Positions 25,920-34,148 of a DNA stretch of 44,076 nt are shown in pieces (positions within the stretch are counted from its first letter, which is position 1; every line of letters begins with the position of its first letter). The position numbers and the translations under genes were made by a program. Source of the DNA: Actinomycetota bacterium (lineage in GTDB: Bacteria > Actinomycetota > Actinomycetes > Nanopelagicales > Nanopelagicaceae); assembly GCA_026393015.1 (NCBI GenBank), contig JAPLBA010000063.1:1-44076 (forward strand), in the 5' to 3' direction. Under the pieces are notes generated by a model. It made no database searches and was not told where the DNA came from. It worked only from the letters and a program-made list of their open reading frames with translations.

Positions 25920-26310
25920 TACGAATTTTTACGAAGAGCGAAACAATCGCTGAGAGCGCTAGTAACGAAACGATTGCGATGATGATGGCATACACCTCGG
26001 TGGGTACGCGTCTTGCAACGGCCAAGATATAAATATCAGGAATGAGGAAAGTGACCGCGGCCAGGACGCCCCACGATCTGGCTCGAGAGAATTCTCGATC
26101 GATCACTGACGTCACCAAACGAGCAGTCGCGACCGCGTAAGGCCATGATGAGGTGACATCTAGCGCTAGGTAGAGCCACGGATTGACGCCATATCGGCCA
26201 AGGGCTTTCCAGACCACAAAGGCACGACCGGCTCCATAAGCGATAACCAATACGACCCAGAGTCGTTCAAGGAGGCGGCGCTTGGCCGTTCGCGCCGGGG
26301 ATGAACTCAT
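25894..26310 (-). CDS. Small membrane protein of unknown function
   Basis: A 138-aa protein with about four hydrophobic segments (LWVVLVIAYGAGRAFVVW, then WPYAVATARLV, LAAVTFLIPDIYILAVA, AIIIAIVSLLALSAIVSLF) and basic ends. A family was not recognised. It is the first gene of a two-gene unit with the DEDD/GIY nuclease, whose start it overlaps. The start ATG 26310 has a TAGGCT box 6 nt upstream. Confidence 0.75.
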   Translation of the reverse strand: MSSSPARTAKRRLLERLWVVLVIAYGAGRAFVVWKALGRYGVNPWLYLALDVTSSWPYAVATARLVTSVIDREFSRARSWGVLAAVTFLIPDIYILAVARRVPTEVYAIIIAIVSLLALSAIVSLFVKIRNGRRARSE

Positions 26311-26316
26311 GGCCTG

Positions 26317-26322
26317 AGCCTA
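26317..26322 (-). promoter_or_regulatory. -10 element of the membrane protein/nuclease unit (leaderless)
   Basis: TAGGCT ends 6 nt before ATG 26310, identical to the hexamers of pepA, gcvT and aroG. Confidence 0.6.
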
Positions 26323-26346
26323 CGGCGAGCCACCGACTCTCCGGGA

Positions 26347-26352
26347 TAAGGT
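26347..26352 (+). promoter_or_regulatory. -10 element of the Pcs-like gene (leaderless)
   Basis: TAAGGT ends 7 nt before ATG 26360. This argues against the GTG at 26351, which overlaps the hexamer. Only 24 bp separate it from the opposing promoter. Confidence 0.55.
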
Positions 26353-26359
26353 GGGCCTT

Positions 26360-27130
26360 ATGGCGCTGTCAAAGACCCATCACCTCCGCAGAGCTGGCCT
26401 AGCTATTCATGCTCTCACCGCTAGTGGAGCTGCCGCGGGGCTGCTGGCCTTGCAGGCGACCATAGATGGTCACATCCGATCTGCACTGCTCTGGTTAATT
26501 GTTTGTCAGGTGCTAGACGGCATCGATGGTCCCATTGCTCGCAAGTTGGCTGTCGTGGAGCATGCGCCGCAGTTTGATGGGCACGTTCTCGATCTTGTCG
26601 TTGATTACGTGACTTGCGTGGTGGTTCCCGTGGCTTTCATGGTCCGCATGGAGCTGTTGCCAAGCGGTTGGCAGATGGGCGTAGCTGCGTTGATTGTTTT
26701 CAGCTCGGCGCTCTGGTTTGCACGTACAGATCTGGAAACTGAAGATGCGTGGTTTAACGGCTTTCCTGCAGCCTGGAATGTGGTGGTTCCCACTTTTCTC
26801 ATCCTCCATATAGGTCGCTCGTGGGCGACGATCATTTCGATTGCTCTCTGCATCCTGCAACTCACGACGGTAAAGTTTCCACATTTGATGCGGGTTAAGG
26901 CGATGCGCTCTTTCACGATTCCCATGATGCTCATCTATCTCTTAGCCCTCACTGTGCTCTCCGCTACCTATGAGAGCACTGATCTACTCAATGGACCCAA
27001 GTGGGCCTATTGGATGCTCACAATCACCCCGCTCTATCTCATCCTGATTGTGGTCTGGCGGACCTGGTTTTCTGGGCGCCGGCTCTTCGGGGTCTCAATC
27101 ACCTCAGGATCTCCATCAGAAAACTCTTGA
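26360..27130 (+). CDS. pcs: Predicted phosphatidylcholine synthase (CDP-alcohol phosphatidyltransferase)
   Basis: Polytopic CDP-alcohol phosphatidyltransferase of 256 aa. The catalytic motif reads Asp56-Gly57-x2-Ala60-Arg61-x12-Gly74-x3-Asp78-x3-Asp82. The spacer of 12 is the variant known for bacterial phosphatidylcholine synthase (Pcs), against about 8 in other members. The flanks VLDGIDGPIARK and GHVLDLVVDYVTCVVVP also match Pcs, and length and six to eight hydrophobic segments fit. Pcs joins CDP-diacylglycerol and choline directly. No choline transporter is nearby, and the alcohol substrate is inferred from the motif. Confidence 0.72.
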   Translation: MALSKTHHLRRAGLAIHALTASGAAAGLLALQATIDGHIRSALLWLIVCQVLDGIDGPIARKLAVVEHAPQFDGHVLDLVVDYVTCVVVPVAFMVRMELLPSGWQMGVAALIVFSSALWFARTDLETEDAWFNGFPAAWNVVVPTFLILHIGRSWATIISIALCILQLTTVKFPHLMRVKAMRSFTIPMMLIYLLALTVLSATYESTDLLNGPKWAYWMLTITPLYLILIVVWRTWFSGRRLFGVSITSGSPSENS

Positions 27131-27153
27131 TGGTTGATGTCAGTGGTTGGTTC

Positions 27154-27159
27154 TAATCT
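27154..27159 (+). promoter_or_regulatory. -10 element of the double-CxxC gene (leaderless)
   Basis: TAATCT ends 6 nt before ATG 27166. Confidence 0.55.
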
Positions 27160-27165
27160 AAAAGC

Positions 27166-27378
27166 ATGATTATTGATTGTGATACCTGCATCATCCCCGC
27201 TCTGGGTCGAGCGCATGAATGTGCTGAGTGTGTAGTCACCCACCTCTTATCTATCACCGGAGTTTCGCCCTCACCGGGAACTCGCCGGGAGCCAAGTCCG
27301 GAACACCTAGCCGCAGTAGAGGTGCTGGTGGAATCTGGTCTGGTGCCGCCTTCGAAACATCTGAGCGCAACTGGCTAA
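27166..27378 (+). CDS. Small double-CxxC protein
   Basis: A 70-aa protein with paired CxxC motifs at Cys5/Cys8 (DCDTC) and Cys19/Cys22 (ECAEC), suited to bind one zinc ion or an Fe-S cluster, followed by a linker and a short helix (HLAAVEVLVESGLVPP). Short proteins starting MIIDCDTC with this layout are recalled from other actinobacteria beside the NlpC/P60 gene, supporting a real gene. The function is unknown. A leaderless -10 box precedes it. Confidence 0.75.
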   Translation: MIIDCDTCIIPALGRAHECAECVVTHLLSITGVSPSPGTRREPSPEHLAAVEVLVESGLVPPSKHLSATG

Positions 27379-27383
27379 TTTTT

Positions 27384-27397
27384 CGCTCTTTTGAGCG
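27384..27397 (+). terminator. Weak hairpin after the double-CxxC gene
   Basis: CGCTC-TTTT-GAGCG starts five bases after the stop codon. The stem is short and no U-run follows it on the plus strand, so it is at best a partial terminator. Confidence 0.25.
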
Positions 27398-27426
27398 TAA
27401 ACCTGGGTTTTCCCCGGGACGAGAAG

Positions 27427-27456
27427 TTGATGTGAGGCGAAGTGGGTGGTTAGCCT
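27427..27456 (+). promoter_or_regulatory. Promoter of the NlpC/P60 gene (leaderless)
   Basis: TTGATG (27427-27432) and TAGCCT (27451-27456) are 18 nt apart, and the -10 ends 6 nt before ATG 27463. It has one of the clearer -35 boxes among the leaderless promoters here. Confidence 0.6.
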
Positions 27457-27462
27457 GCCTAA

Positions 27463-28482
27463 ATGGCAGGTACTCGAATGAGCCGGCGTCAGACCTCCAG
27501 GTCTGCGATCGTAGCCATCTGTGCGCTCGCGTTAAGTCTGCCGGAAGGTGCGTTCGCCACACCTTCCTCCATCACCGCAGTGGCTAGGCAAGTAGCGCAA
27601 TTGCAGAGCGAAGCTGGCGACGCTGCCGAGAATGCGAACGGTGCGAAAGTCAAGCTTGCAAAATTGCAACAAAAACTCTCGGGTGTCAAAGGCCAGCAAG
27701 CCACTCAGCGCGAGAATGTTGATGTTCTTAAGAAGAGCCTTGGCAAGATCGCTCTCCAGGCTTACATGGATGGCGGCATGGGTCAGGGAATGCAATTGCT
27801 CTTTGCAAAAGATCCGGCTGCCTATTTAGCGAGTGCGGGTTCACTTGAGGTGTTAACGCGCACTCAAAGTATTGAACTTCGGCGTTATTCCACAGCGGCG
27901 CAGCGTCTGCAACAGACCTCGCTCTTAGTGAAGGACCAGTTGAAACAAATCCAGGCGACGCAGAAGGAATTCAGCGCCGAAGCAGCTGCAGCGCAAACGA
28001 AGTTGCGCAAGGCCGAGGGACTCCTCTCATCATTAAAGAGTGCGGAACGGGTGCGCTTATTGAAACAGCAAGCGGATGAAGACGCCTCGTCACAACAGAG
28101 CTCACTCATCTCGGCGAAGTTGGCCAATAAAGTCTCGGGGCGCAGTGGTATTGCGTTGAGATACGCACTTAAGCAAATAGGTGATCGCTACGTCTTTGGC
28201 GCCGCGGGTACCAAAGAATGGGATTGCTCTGGGCTGACCATGGTCGCCTTTTCGCAGGCAGGGATTTCACTGCCACATTCTTCGTCGGCGCAGTATGGAT
28301 ACGGAAGAAGAATTTCGCGTGGGTCCCTCAGGCCTGGAGATTTAGTCTTCTTTTATAGCCGAATTAGTCACGTGGGCATCTACTTGGGGAATGGTTTGAT
28401 GGTGCACGCACCACGTCCGGGCAAACGTGTGCAGGTCTCTTCCATTTCTACCATGCCATTTCGCGGTGGGGTCCGTCTCTAA
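27463..28482 (+). CDS. Secreted NlpC/P60 peptidoglycan hydrolase
   Basis: Exported cell-wall endopeptidase of 339 aa. A signal peptide (SAIVAICALALSLPEGAFA) is followed by a coiled-coil region of about 170 residues rich in Gln, Lys and Ala, then an NlpC/P60 domain from about residue 230. Catalytic residues are the Cys in WDCSGLT (near 256), His in SHVGIYLG (near 302) and His in MVHAPRPG. The coiled-coil plus NlpC/P60 layout resembles RipA and Rv2190c, which cleave peptide stems during division. The gene runs into pimB with a four-base gap. Confidence 0.92.
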   Translation: MAGTRMSRRQTSRSAIVAICALALSLPEGAFATPSSITAVARQVAQLQSEAGDAAENANGAKVKLAKLQQKLSGVKGQQATQRENVDVLKKSLGKIALQAYMDGGMGQGMQLLFAKDPAAYLASAGSLEVLTRTQSIELRRYSTAAQRLQQTSLLVKDQLKQIQATQKEFSAEAAAAQTKLRKAEGLLSSLKSAERVRLLKQQADEDASSQQSSLISAKLANKVSGRSGIALRYALKQIGDRYVFGAAGTKEWDCSGLTMVAFSQAGISLPHSSSAQYGYGRRISRGSLRPGDLVFFYSRISHVGIYLGNGLMVHAPRPGKRVQVSSISTMPFRGGVRL

Positions 28483-28486
28483 TCGG

Positions 28487-29632
28487 ATGCGCCCAACTCT
28501 GGTTGTTACTAACGATTTTGGCCCTCGTGCCGGTGGGATCGAATCCTTCGTCAACGCACTAGTCGAGCGCCTGCCGCGTGGAAGTGTCGTGGTCCATACA
28601 AGTGATCAAGATGGCGCCCGTGAATATGACGATCTCTTGCTCCGGGATTTCGACATCGAAGTGGTGCGCGATCCCATGAAGATGTTGGTGCCCACGCTTA
28701 ATGCAACTAAACGCGTGGTGGCCACCGCGAAGAAATATGGATGTACCCAGGTGTGGTTTGGCGCTGCTGCGCCGCTAGGTCTGATGGCGCCCGCGCTCAA
28801 GCGTGCTGGAATTGTAAGGTCAATTGCTACCACCCATGGGCACGAGCTCTGGTGGGCAAAGACCCCTGGGAGTCGCCAACTTCTTCGCAGAATCGGAGAG
28901 AGCGTTGACTCAGTTACTTATCTTGGTGAGTACACGCGTTCGCGAATCGCAGACGCGCTCTCTGATCGCGCGACCTCTGCCATGCGCCAACTCACCCCTG
29001 GCGTAGACGAGAAACACTTTCATCCTCAAATTGATGCCACCGATTTGAGGGAAAAATTGGGGATCGGTGATCGTCCAGTCATTGTTGTTGTAGGGCGCTT
29101 GGTCCATCGAAAGGGACAGGATCGGTTAATTGATGCGCTCCCACTGATTCACAAGGTTCTTCCTCGAACCGCACTCTTGATTTGCGGTGAAGGACCGCTG
29201 CGTCGTGATTTTGAAAGACAAGCCGCCAATCTTCATCTCACAGACGACGTTTTCTTCGCTGGTCGCGTCTCTTGGGAAGACCTGCCGCGCTATCTCTCCG
29301 TAGGCGATCTCTTTGCGATGCCTTCCCGCAATCGACTCGGTGGTCTTGAGGTAGAAGGTTTAGGGATTGTGTATCTCGAGGCAAGCGCGTGTGGGTTGCC
29401 AGTCATTGCGGGGGATTCGGGAGGAGCTCCCGACGCGGTGCTCGAGGGTGAGACTGGGTTTGTCGTGGATGGGAATTCGGTCATAGAGATATCTTCCAGA
29501 GCGATCCAGTTGCTGCAAGACCCCGCTTTGCGTGCGCGCATGGGCGCTCGTGGCCGTGCGTGGGTGGAAGAAAAGTGGAGATGGGATCAAATCGCTGAAC
29601 GACATCAAGGACTTCTTGCTGGTGAACTTTAA
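28487..29632 (+). CDS. pimB: Phosphatidylinositol mannosyltransferase PimB, GT4 family
   Basis: Predicted GDP-mannose-dependent transferase adding the second mannose to phosphatidylinositol monomannoside, 381 aa. It follows mycobacterial PimB' (Rv2188c) along its length: LVVTNDFGPRAGGIESF, QVWFGAAAPLGLMAP, TTHGHELWW, LTPGVDEKHFHP, VGRLVHRKGQDRLIDALP and VEGLGIVYLEASACGLPV with the GT4 E(x7)E motif. The start is ATG 28487 directly before the conserved strand; an in-frame ATG at 28427 lies inside the NlpC gene. It acts at the inner face of the membrane. Confidence 0.9.
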   Translation: MRPTLVVTNDFGPRAGGIESFVNALVERLPRGSVVVHTSDQDGAREYDDLLLRDFDIEVVRDPMKMLVPTLNATKRVVATAKKYGCTQVWFGAAAPLGLMAPALKRAGIVRSIATTHGHELWWAKTPGSRQLLRRIGESVDSVTYLGEYTRSRIADALSDRATSAMRQLTPGVDEKHFHPQIDATDLREKLGIGDRPVIVVVGRLVHRKGQDRLIDALPLIHKVLPRTALLICGEGPLRRDFERQAANLHLTDDVFFAGRVSWEDLPRYLSVGDLFAMPSRNRLGGLEVEGLGIVYLEASACGLPVIAGDSGGAPDAVLEGETGFVVDGNSVIEISSRAIQLLQDPALRARMGARGRAWVEEKWRWDQIAERHQGLLAGEL

Positions 29633-31017
29633 GGTTTGATGAAGAGTATGTATTTTTCTTCAATTAACTCTTCTCTCCACTTCAACCGGTAGCGAAATAC
29701 ATGTGCAGCCATGGATGCCTTTTCGATGACTGCGGCATTTAATTTGTATTCGTTGATATAGCGCTCTACTCCAACGCCATCTCGGGCAGCAAGTAGATAC
29801 CCCGCCATCCACTCTTTCGGATAGCGATCCGCTCGACCATCAACCATAAGCGAAATGTGTTTACCACCAAAGGCGAGAAGCGGTCCGCTCGCGTTGTAGC
29901 CATTGAATATGCGGTATTCGGCGCCCGTGGTTGATAGGTACTTGCCAATGGATTGGTTGGAGGCAGTCGAGAGGGGATTGACCACGATTACCGCCACGAT
30001 GCCGAGCGTTGCGGGAATTAGCCAATGAATCTTTGACACGAGTGGGGAGGTGGTCGGGAAGAATCTCCGCAGTACAAGCGGCAAAATGATCAGAAACGCA
30101 GAGCCAAGATTTCGAAAAGCTAGGGATGCAAATATTGTCCAGAGGAGAACGAGGAAGAGTAGATCAAGGTCGGTTCTAGTGCGACGCTTGATTAGCATCA
30201 CCATTACCAGAAGTAGTAGTAGCGCAAAGGGAGCAGTGAGTCCATCGATAAGTCGAGTACGGTGCCACTCGACTATGAAGGCCGACGCCCTATCGGCCAT
30301 CTGGAAAGGCAGCAGAATTCCCCGAAAACCAAGTGGTGTAAGGCACCCAGCTGTCAGGGTGGCCGCGGAGAGCAAGCAGAGTGGCCATGGCAATTGCAAG
30401 CGAGATGTTCTCGAGATAGCTGAGATCATGAGCGCCAGAGCGGTAAAGGCTAATGCCGCAGGGGCAAGGACCCATGAACCGTGGAGGTTAGCCCAGAGGG
30501 TAGTGGCTGGCACCCACCACCAGTGGCTCCTGGAGATGGCGCGATTCTCCAAGACAAGGGCGGCGGTGCGACCAAGAGCGAGAGTGAAGAGAAGTCCAAA
30601 GAGTGCAGGCCGTTCTTGAACTAAGGGCGCCACCATGAAAGTTGCGAGTATGAGTAGCGGAAAAGCTAAAAGAAATTTTCGTCCCCGAAGAATCTCACGA
30701 CTCATCCACATCAACACCGTGAGTCCGAAGAGATTTCGATAAATAATTAGGCCGTGCCATCCGAAGAGTGAGTGTAAAAAAGAGAAGAGCAGTTCAGTGA
30801 GCCACTGCGAAGTCCGCCATAAATGGTCGTCTTGATAGAGACTCCAGGAATCTCCTAGTTGGGGGAAGGGAATCCCTTGCCGGATTTGATCCCCGATAAG
30901 TGTGTGCCACCAGGAATCCAGATCGCCCACACCGCGTCGATTAATGTAAATAGTGGAACTGATTATCCAAACCGTGAGCAGGATTGTTCGAATTCTTGGG
31001 CGCTCTAAGAACTTCAC
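29629..31017 (-). CDS. Polytopic membrane protein, possible GT-C-type glycosyltransferase
   Basis: A 462-aa protein with roughly ten hydrophobic segments and a first extracytoplasmic loop carrying GDLDSWWHTLIGDQI. An acidic D-x-D-x-WWH motif after the first helix is common in large uncharacterised GT-C-like membrane families, where the acid may be catalytic. The C-terminal 110 residues form a soluble domain (DGRADRYPKEWMAGY). Proximity to pimB would suit a lipid-glycan role, but the substrate is unknown. The stop shares TTAA with the convergent pimB. Confidence 0.65.
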   Translation of the reverse strand: MKFLERPRIRTILLTVWIISSTIYINRRGVGDLDSWWHTLIGDQIRQGIPFPQLGDSWSLYQDDHLWRTSQWLTELLFSFLHSLFGWHGLIIYRNLFGLTVLMWMSREILRGRKFLLAFPLLILATFMVAPLVQERPALFGLLFTLALGRTAALVLENRAISRSHWWWVPATTLWANLHGSWVLAPAALAFTALALMISAISRTSRLQLPWPLCLLSAATLTAGCLTPLGFRGILLPFQMADRASAFIVEWHRTRLIDGLTAPFALLLLLVMVMLIKRRTRTDLDLLFLVLLWTIFASLAFRNLGSAFLIILPLVLRRFFPTTSPLVSKIHWLIPATLGIVAVIVVNPLSTASNQSIGKYLSTTGAEYRIFNGYNASGPLLAFGGKHISLMVDGRADRYPKEWMAGYLLAARDGVGVERYINEYKLNAAVIEKASMAAHVFRYRLKWREELIEEKYILFIKP

Positions 31018-31029
31018 ATGCGCACGTTA

Positions 31030-31647
31030 CTACGGAGCGACTAGCCCCAAGCGCAACGCAGAGGCAACTGCCTGCGCTCGATTCTTCACCTTCATCTTTG
31101 CGTAGGTGTGATTAATGTGAGTTTTGGTGGTCGCCTGCGCAATGAAGAGCAGCTCGCTAATCTCCTTGATCGTGGCGCCTTCGACCAGAAGCGAGAGGAT
31201 ACGTCGCTCTTGTTGTGTGAGCAGCTCATGGTCACGCTCTTTGAGAGAGTGGGAAAGAAACGGAGAGGTGAACGATCGCGGGTTTACTGCGATGGCTCTG
31301 ATGGCGCTGGCGATCTCTAGAACACTGCTCTCTTTACCCAAGAATGCACTTGCTCCGGCATCAAGTGCCCGAAACAAATATGCACTCTCGGGATACATAG
31401 TGAGCATAAGAAAAGCAGCATCTGGTACTTCCATCTTGATCTTAGGAATAAGTTCTAGGCCGGAGATATCTGGAAGTTGAATATCTAAAATGATCACATT
31501 CGGGCGCACTCGCGTGGCAACTGCGATGGCCTCGGCGCCACTCGCTGCTTCTCCAACCACGTCGATATCCCCTGTTGATTGGAGGCCATTTCGCAAGCCG
31601 GCGCGGATAAGTTCATGGTCATCTACAATGAGGACTGTCGTTACCAT
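31030..31647 (-). CDS. NarL/FixJ-type response regulator
   Basis: A 205-aa two-domain regulator. The receiver has Asp9/Asp10 in LIVDD, phospho-acceptor Asp55 in VIILDIQLPD, Thr in MLTMYP and Lys in FLGKESS. The C-terminal LuxR-type helix-turn-helix contains LTQQERRILSLLVEGATIKE and a recognition helix in AQATTKTHINHTYAKM. The start ATG shares one base with the stop of the histidine kinase gene. It is the last gene of the ligase-kinase-regulator unit; the target genes are unknown. Confidence 0.93.
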   Translation of the reverse strand: MVTTVLIVDDHELIRAGLRNGLQSTGDIDVVGEAASGAEAIAVATRVRPNVIILDIQLPDISGLELIPKIKMEVPDAAFLMLTMYPESAYLFRALDAGASAFLGKESSVLEIASAIRAIAVNPRSFTSPFLSHSLKERDHELLTQQERRILSLLVEGATIKEISELLFIAQATTKTHINHTYAKMKVKNRAQAVASALRLGLVAP

Positions 31648-32252
31648 TATTGTTCGCCCTGAAAGTCTCTGAAGAGGGAAAGCGTTACTCGACAGCCCGG
31701 TTCTCCTCCAAGCCGGTTTTCGATCTGAAATTTTGCACCGAGCAAAGTGGCGCGTTCCTTCATCCCTGTGATGCCTCTGCGCTCAACTTGTTGATCGCTT
31801 GAGATCCCGACGCCGTTATCTTCAATGATGATTTGCACTGATTGACGAGAAGCTGAATATTGGCACCATGCCTCGGTGGCGTGGGAGTGTTGTGCGATGT
31901 TCCTGACTGCTTCATGGACGATCGCACTCACCTGCCAGCCGGTGCCATCGGGTAATTGCTCCTCGTGAATGTCGAGGTGAGTAGGGATTTCCAATTGTGC
32001 GAAGAGTGATTCGATTTCGTCCCGCAGGGTAATTGGATCGTGGGTGAGGTGGTGCATCCGCGTTCGTAAATCCAGAAGAGTCTCTGATAGATCGGTACGA
32101 ATTCGGCGAGTCTCGATACGAGCCAAAGGATTTACACCCGGGTGAGTGGAGAGCGCGTCGAGTTCGTACCCAAGTGCGGCAATCTGCTGGGCGATTCCAT
32201 CATGGATTTCGCGCGCGACACGAGCACGTTCAGCCATGATGTCTTGCTCCAT
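31647..32252 (-). CDS. Sensorless histidine kinase, HisKA_3 type
   Basis: A soluble kinase of 201 aa with the NarX/DesK-type dimerisation helix (VAREIHDGIAQQIAALG, phospho-His17) and the HATPase domain with HEAVRNIAQHSHA (N box), EDNGVGI (G1 box) and GITGMKERA (G2 box). The protein starts only 16 residues before the phospho-His, so it has no sensor or membrane segment. GGAGAG lies upstream, within the end of the acyl-CoA ligase gene that stops three bases earlier. The signal must come from a partner protein or a metabolite. Confidence 0.9.
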   Translation of the reverse strand: MEQDIMAERARVAREIHDGIAQQIAALGYELDALSTHPGVNPLARIETRRIRTDLSETLLDLRTRMHHLTHDPITLRDEIESLFAQLEIPTHLDIHEEQLPDGTGWQVSAIVHEAVRNIAQHSHATEAWCQYSASRQSVQIIIEDNGVGISSDQQVERRGITGMKERATLLGAKFQIENRLGGEPGCRVTLSLFRDFQGEQ

Positions 32253-32255
32253 TGC

Positions 32256-34049
32256 TTACTCTCCTGAATAGATGGCTTCAATCTCCGCTGCGAAATCTTG
32301 GATAACAACGTTGCGTTTGATACTCATTTTTGGAGTCAGATGGCCCGATGCGATCGTGAGGTCGACTGGCAAGATCGAAAATTTTCTAATCGCTTCTGCT
32401 TTACTTACCGCCTTGTTGGCTTCGTCGACAGCCCCCTGGATGGCTACAACGAGTGCAGGATCTGTACGAAGCGTTTCCAAAGTTGCTCCGTTCTTGCCTT
32501 GTGTACTAGCCCAAATTGCAAGAGCGTCTTGATCGATCGTGATCAAAGCTCCAATAAATGGCTTGGCATCTCCCACCACGACACATTGGCTGACGAGGGG
32601 GTGGGCCCGCAAGCGATCTTCGAGAACCGCTGGCGCCACATTCTTTCCGCCGGCGGTGACGATGATCTCCTTTTTGCGGCCGACGATGTAAAGGAAGCCG
32701 TCATCATCGAGGCGCCCTAAGTCGCCGCTCTTGAACCATCCATCTTCGGTAAAAGTCTCTTTAGTGGCTTCCGGATTCTTCCAATAACCGCGAAAGACGA
32801 TAGGTCCTCTGATGAGTACTTCACCATCATCGGCGATACGGATTGAGGTGCTTGGGATGGGACGTCCCACTGATCCCACACGGATATTTTTGGTGGTATT
32901 CAAGGTGGCACCAGCGGTGGTTTCGGTGAGTCCGTAGCCCTCGAGAACTGTGACGCCGATGCCGCGGTAGAAGTGTCCAAGGCGGGCCCCGAGCGCGGCG
33001 CCACCGGAGATTGCATGAGTAACGTTTCCGCCGAGCCCTGTGCGGATCTTGGAATATACAAGTTTGTCGAATATCGCGTGTTTGATTTTTACGCCGAGTG
33101 AAATCTTTCCAGTTGAAATACCTTCGCTATATTCGATGGCCACTGCGGCTGCCTTACGGAAAATATCGCCCTTGCCACCTGCTTCAGCTCGCGCTTCGGC
33201 CCCGTTGTACACCTTTTCAAAGACGCGTGGCACGGTGAGTAGAAAGCGTGGCTTGAAAGATGCGAGGTCTTGTGGGAGATCCTTCACCGCGTCAGAGCAG
33301 TGCGCCAGGGTGAGTCCTGAATAGGCCGATCCCACACCAATCATGCGGCCGAATACATGGGCGAGCGGAATGAAGAGGAGGGTTGATGCATCGGGTCGGA
33401 AGAAGAGGTCTGCGGTGGCTTCCGTGACATTTTGTACCTCAGCAAAAAAGTTTGCGTGTGTCAGTTCGCATCCTTTCGGCTTCCCGGTCGTTCCAGAGGT
33501 GTAGATCAAGGTGGCAAGTGAATCAAGTTGGAGGGTTGCGCGTGCAGTGGCAACAGCGGCATCGCTCACGCTCGCTCCGAGATCTTTGACGGTGGCGACA
33601 TCCCCTGAGTCGATGCACCAAAGGTGGGCAACCGTTGAGGGTCTCACTGAATTTGCCAGTGCTAAATGCTCGGTAGATTCAACAAAGAGTGCCACTGCCC
33701 CTGAGTCGTTCAGTATCCAATCGACTTGCTCCGCGGAAGAGGTTTCGTAGATGGGCACAACAGCGGCTCCAGCAAACCAGATAGAAAAATCAAGCAAAGA
33801 CCAGGTGAAACTTGTGCGCGACATAATCGCCACGCGATCTCCCGGTTGCACGCCGGCGCTGATCAAACCTTTAGCGATAGCTCTGACCTCTGACTCAAAT
33901 TGGGTCGCAGTAACCGCCTCCCAGCCAGAACCGGCAGCTCGGTTGAAAAGGATTCTCGCTGGCTCATTCATCGCTCGGATGGCAATGAGGTCCGTAAGGT
34001 TTCCAGAAGTGGGCAACTGAACTAGCGCTGGAACTGAGATCTCTTGCAC
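32256..34049 (-). CDS. Long-chain acyl-CoA synthetase (FadD15-like)
   Basis: AMP-forming ligase that activates fatty acids to acyl-CoA, 597 aa. The signatures are LIYTSGTTGKPKGCEL (P-loop), EGYGLTETTAG, DGWFKSGDLGRLDDDGFLYIVGRKKEII and the C-terminal Lys-containing block LTPKMSIKRNVV. It resembles mycobacterial FadD15, recalled in the same neighbourhood beside pimB. The start is GTG 34049, with GGAGAG seven bases upstream; an ATG at 34160 is possible but adds a non-conserved stretch across the SRPBCC promoter. The downstream kinase pair suggests regulation tied to fatty-acid activation. Confidence 0.92.
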   Translation of the reverse strand: MQEISVPALVQLPTSGNLTDLIAIRAMNEPARILFNRAAGSGWEAVTATQFESEVRAIAKGLISAGVQPGDRVAIMSRTSFTWSLLDFSIWFAGAAVVPIYETSSAEQVDWILNDSGAVALFVESTEHLALANSVRPSTVAHLWCIDSGDVATVKDLGASVSDAAVATARATLQLDSLATLIYTSGTTGKPKGCELTHANFFAEVQNVTEATADLFFRPDASTLLFIPLAHVFGRMIGVGSAYSGLTLAHCSDAVKDLPQDLASFKPRFLLTVPRVFEKVYNGAEARAEAGGKGDIFRKAAAVAIEYSEGISTGKISLGVKIKHAIFDKLVYSKIRTGLGGNVTHAISGGAALGARLGHFYRGIGVTVLEGYGLTETTAGATLNTTKNIRVGSVGRPIPSTSIRIADDGEVLIRGPIVFRGYWKNPEATKETFTEDGWFKSGDLGRLDDDGFLYIVGRKKEIIVTAGGKNVAPAVLEDRLRAHPLVSQCVVVGDAKPFIGALITIDQDALAIWASTQGKNGATLETLRTDPALVVAIQGAVDEANKAVSKAEAIRKFSILPVDLTIASGHLTPKMSIKRNVVIQDFAAEIEAIYSGE

Positions 34050-34135
34050 GAATTTACTCTCCTGGCCAGGTCGTCGGAATCCATTTCGTGGACGCCACAT
34101 TAGTGTGCCAGGTGCATATTGGGGAGAGGAATCGG

Positions 34136-34141
34136 TACCCT
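34136..34141 (+). promoter_or_regulatory. -10 element of the SRPBCC gene (leaderless)
   Basis: TACCCT ends 7 nt before ATG 34149 and supports this start over the in-frame ATG at 34119. Confidence 0.5.
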
Positions 34142-34148
34142 TCCTTCC

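Noticed and set aside
27379-27462. Possible c-di-AMP (ydaO-type) riboswitch before the NlpC/P60 gene
   Set aside because: Such elements are known upstream of cell-wall hydrolases, but the 84-nt gap is too short, lacks the conserved core and holds a leaderless promoter.
30050-30619. A 189-aa plus-strand frame opposite the membrane protein
   Set aside because: It is Arg/Ser-rich, as expected for the complement of hydrophobic codons, and has no start signals.
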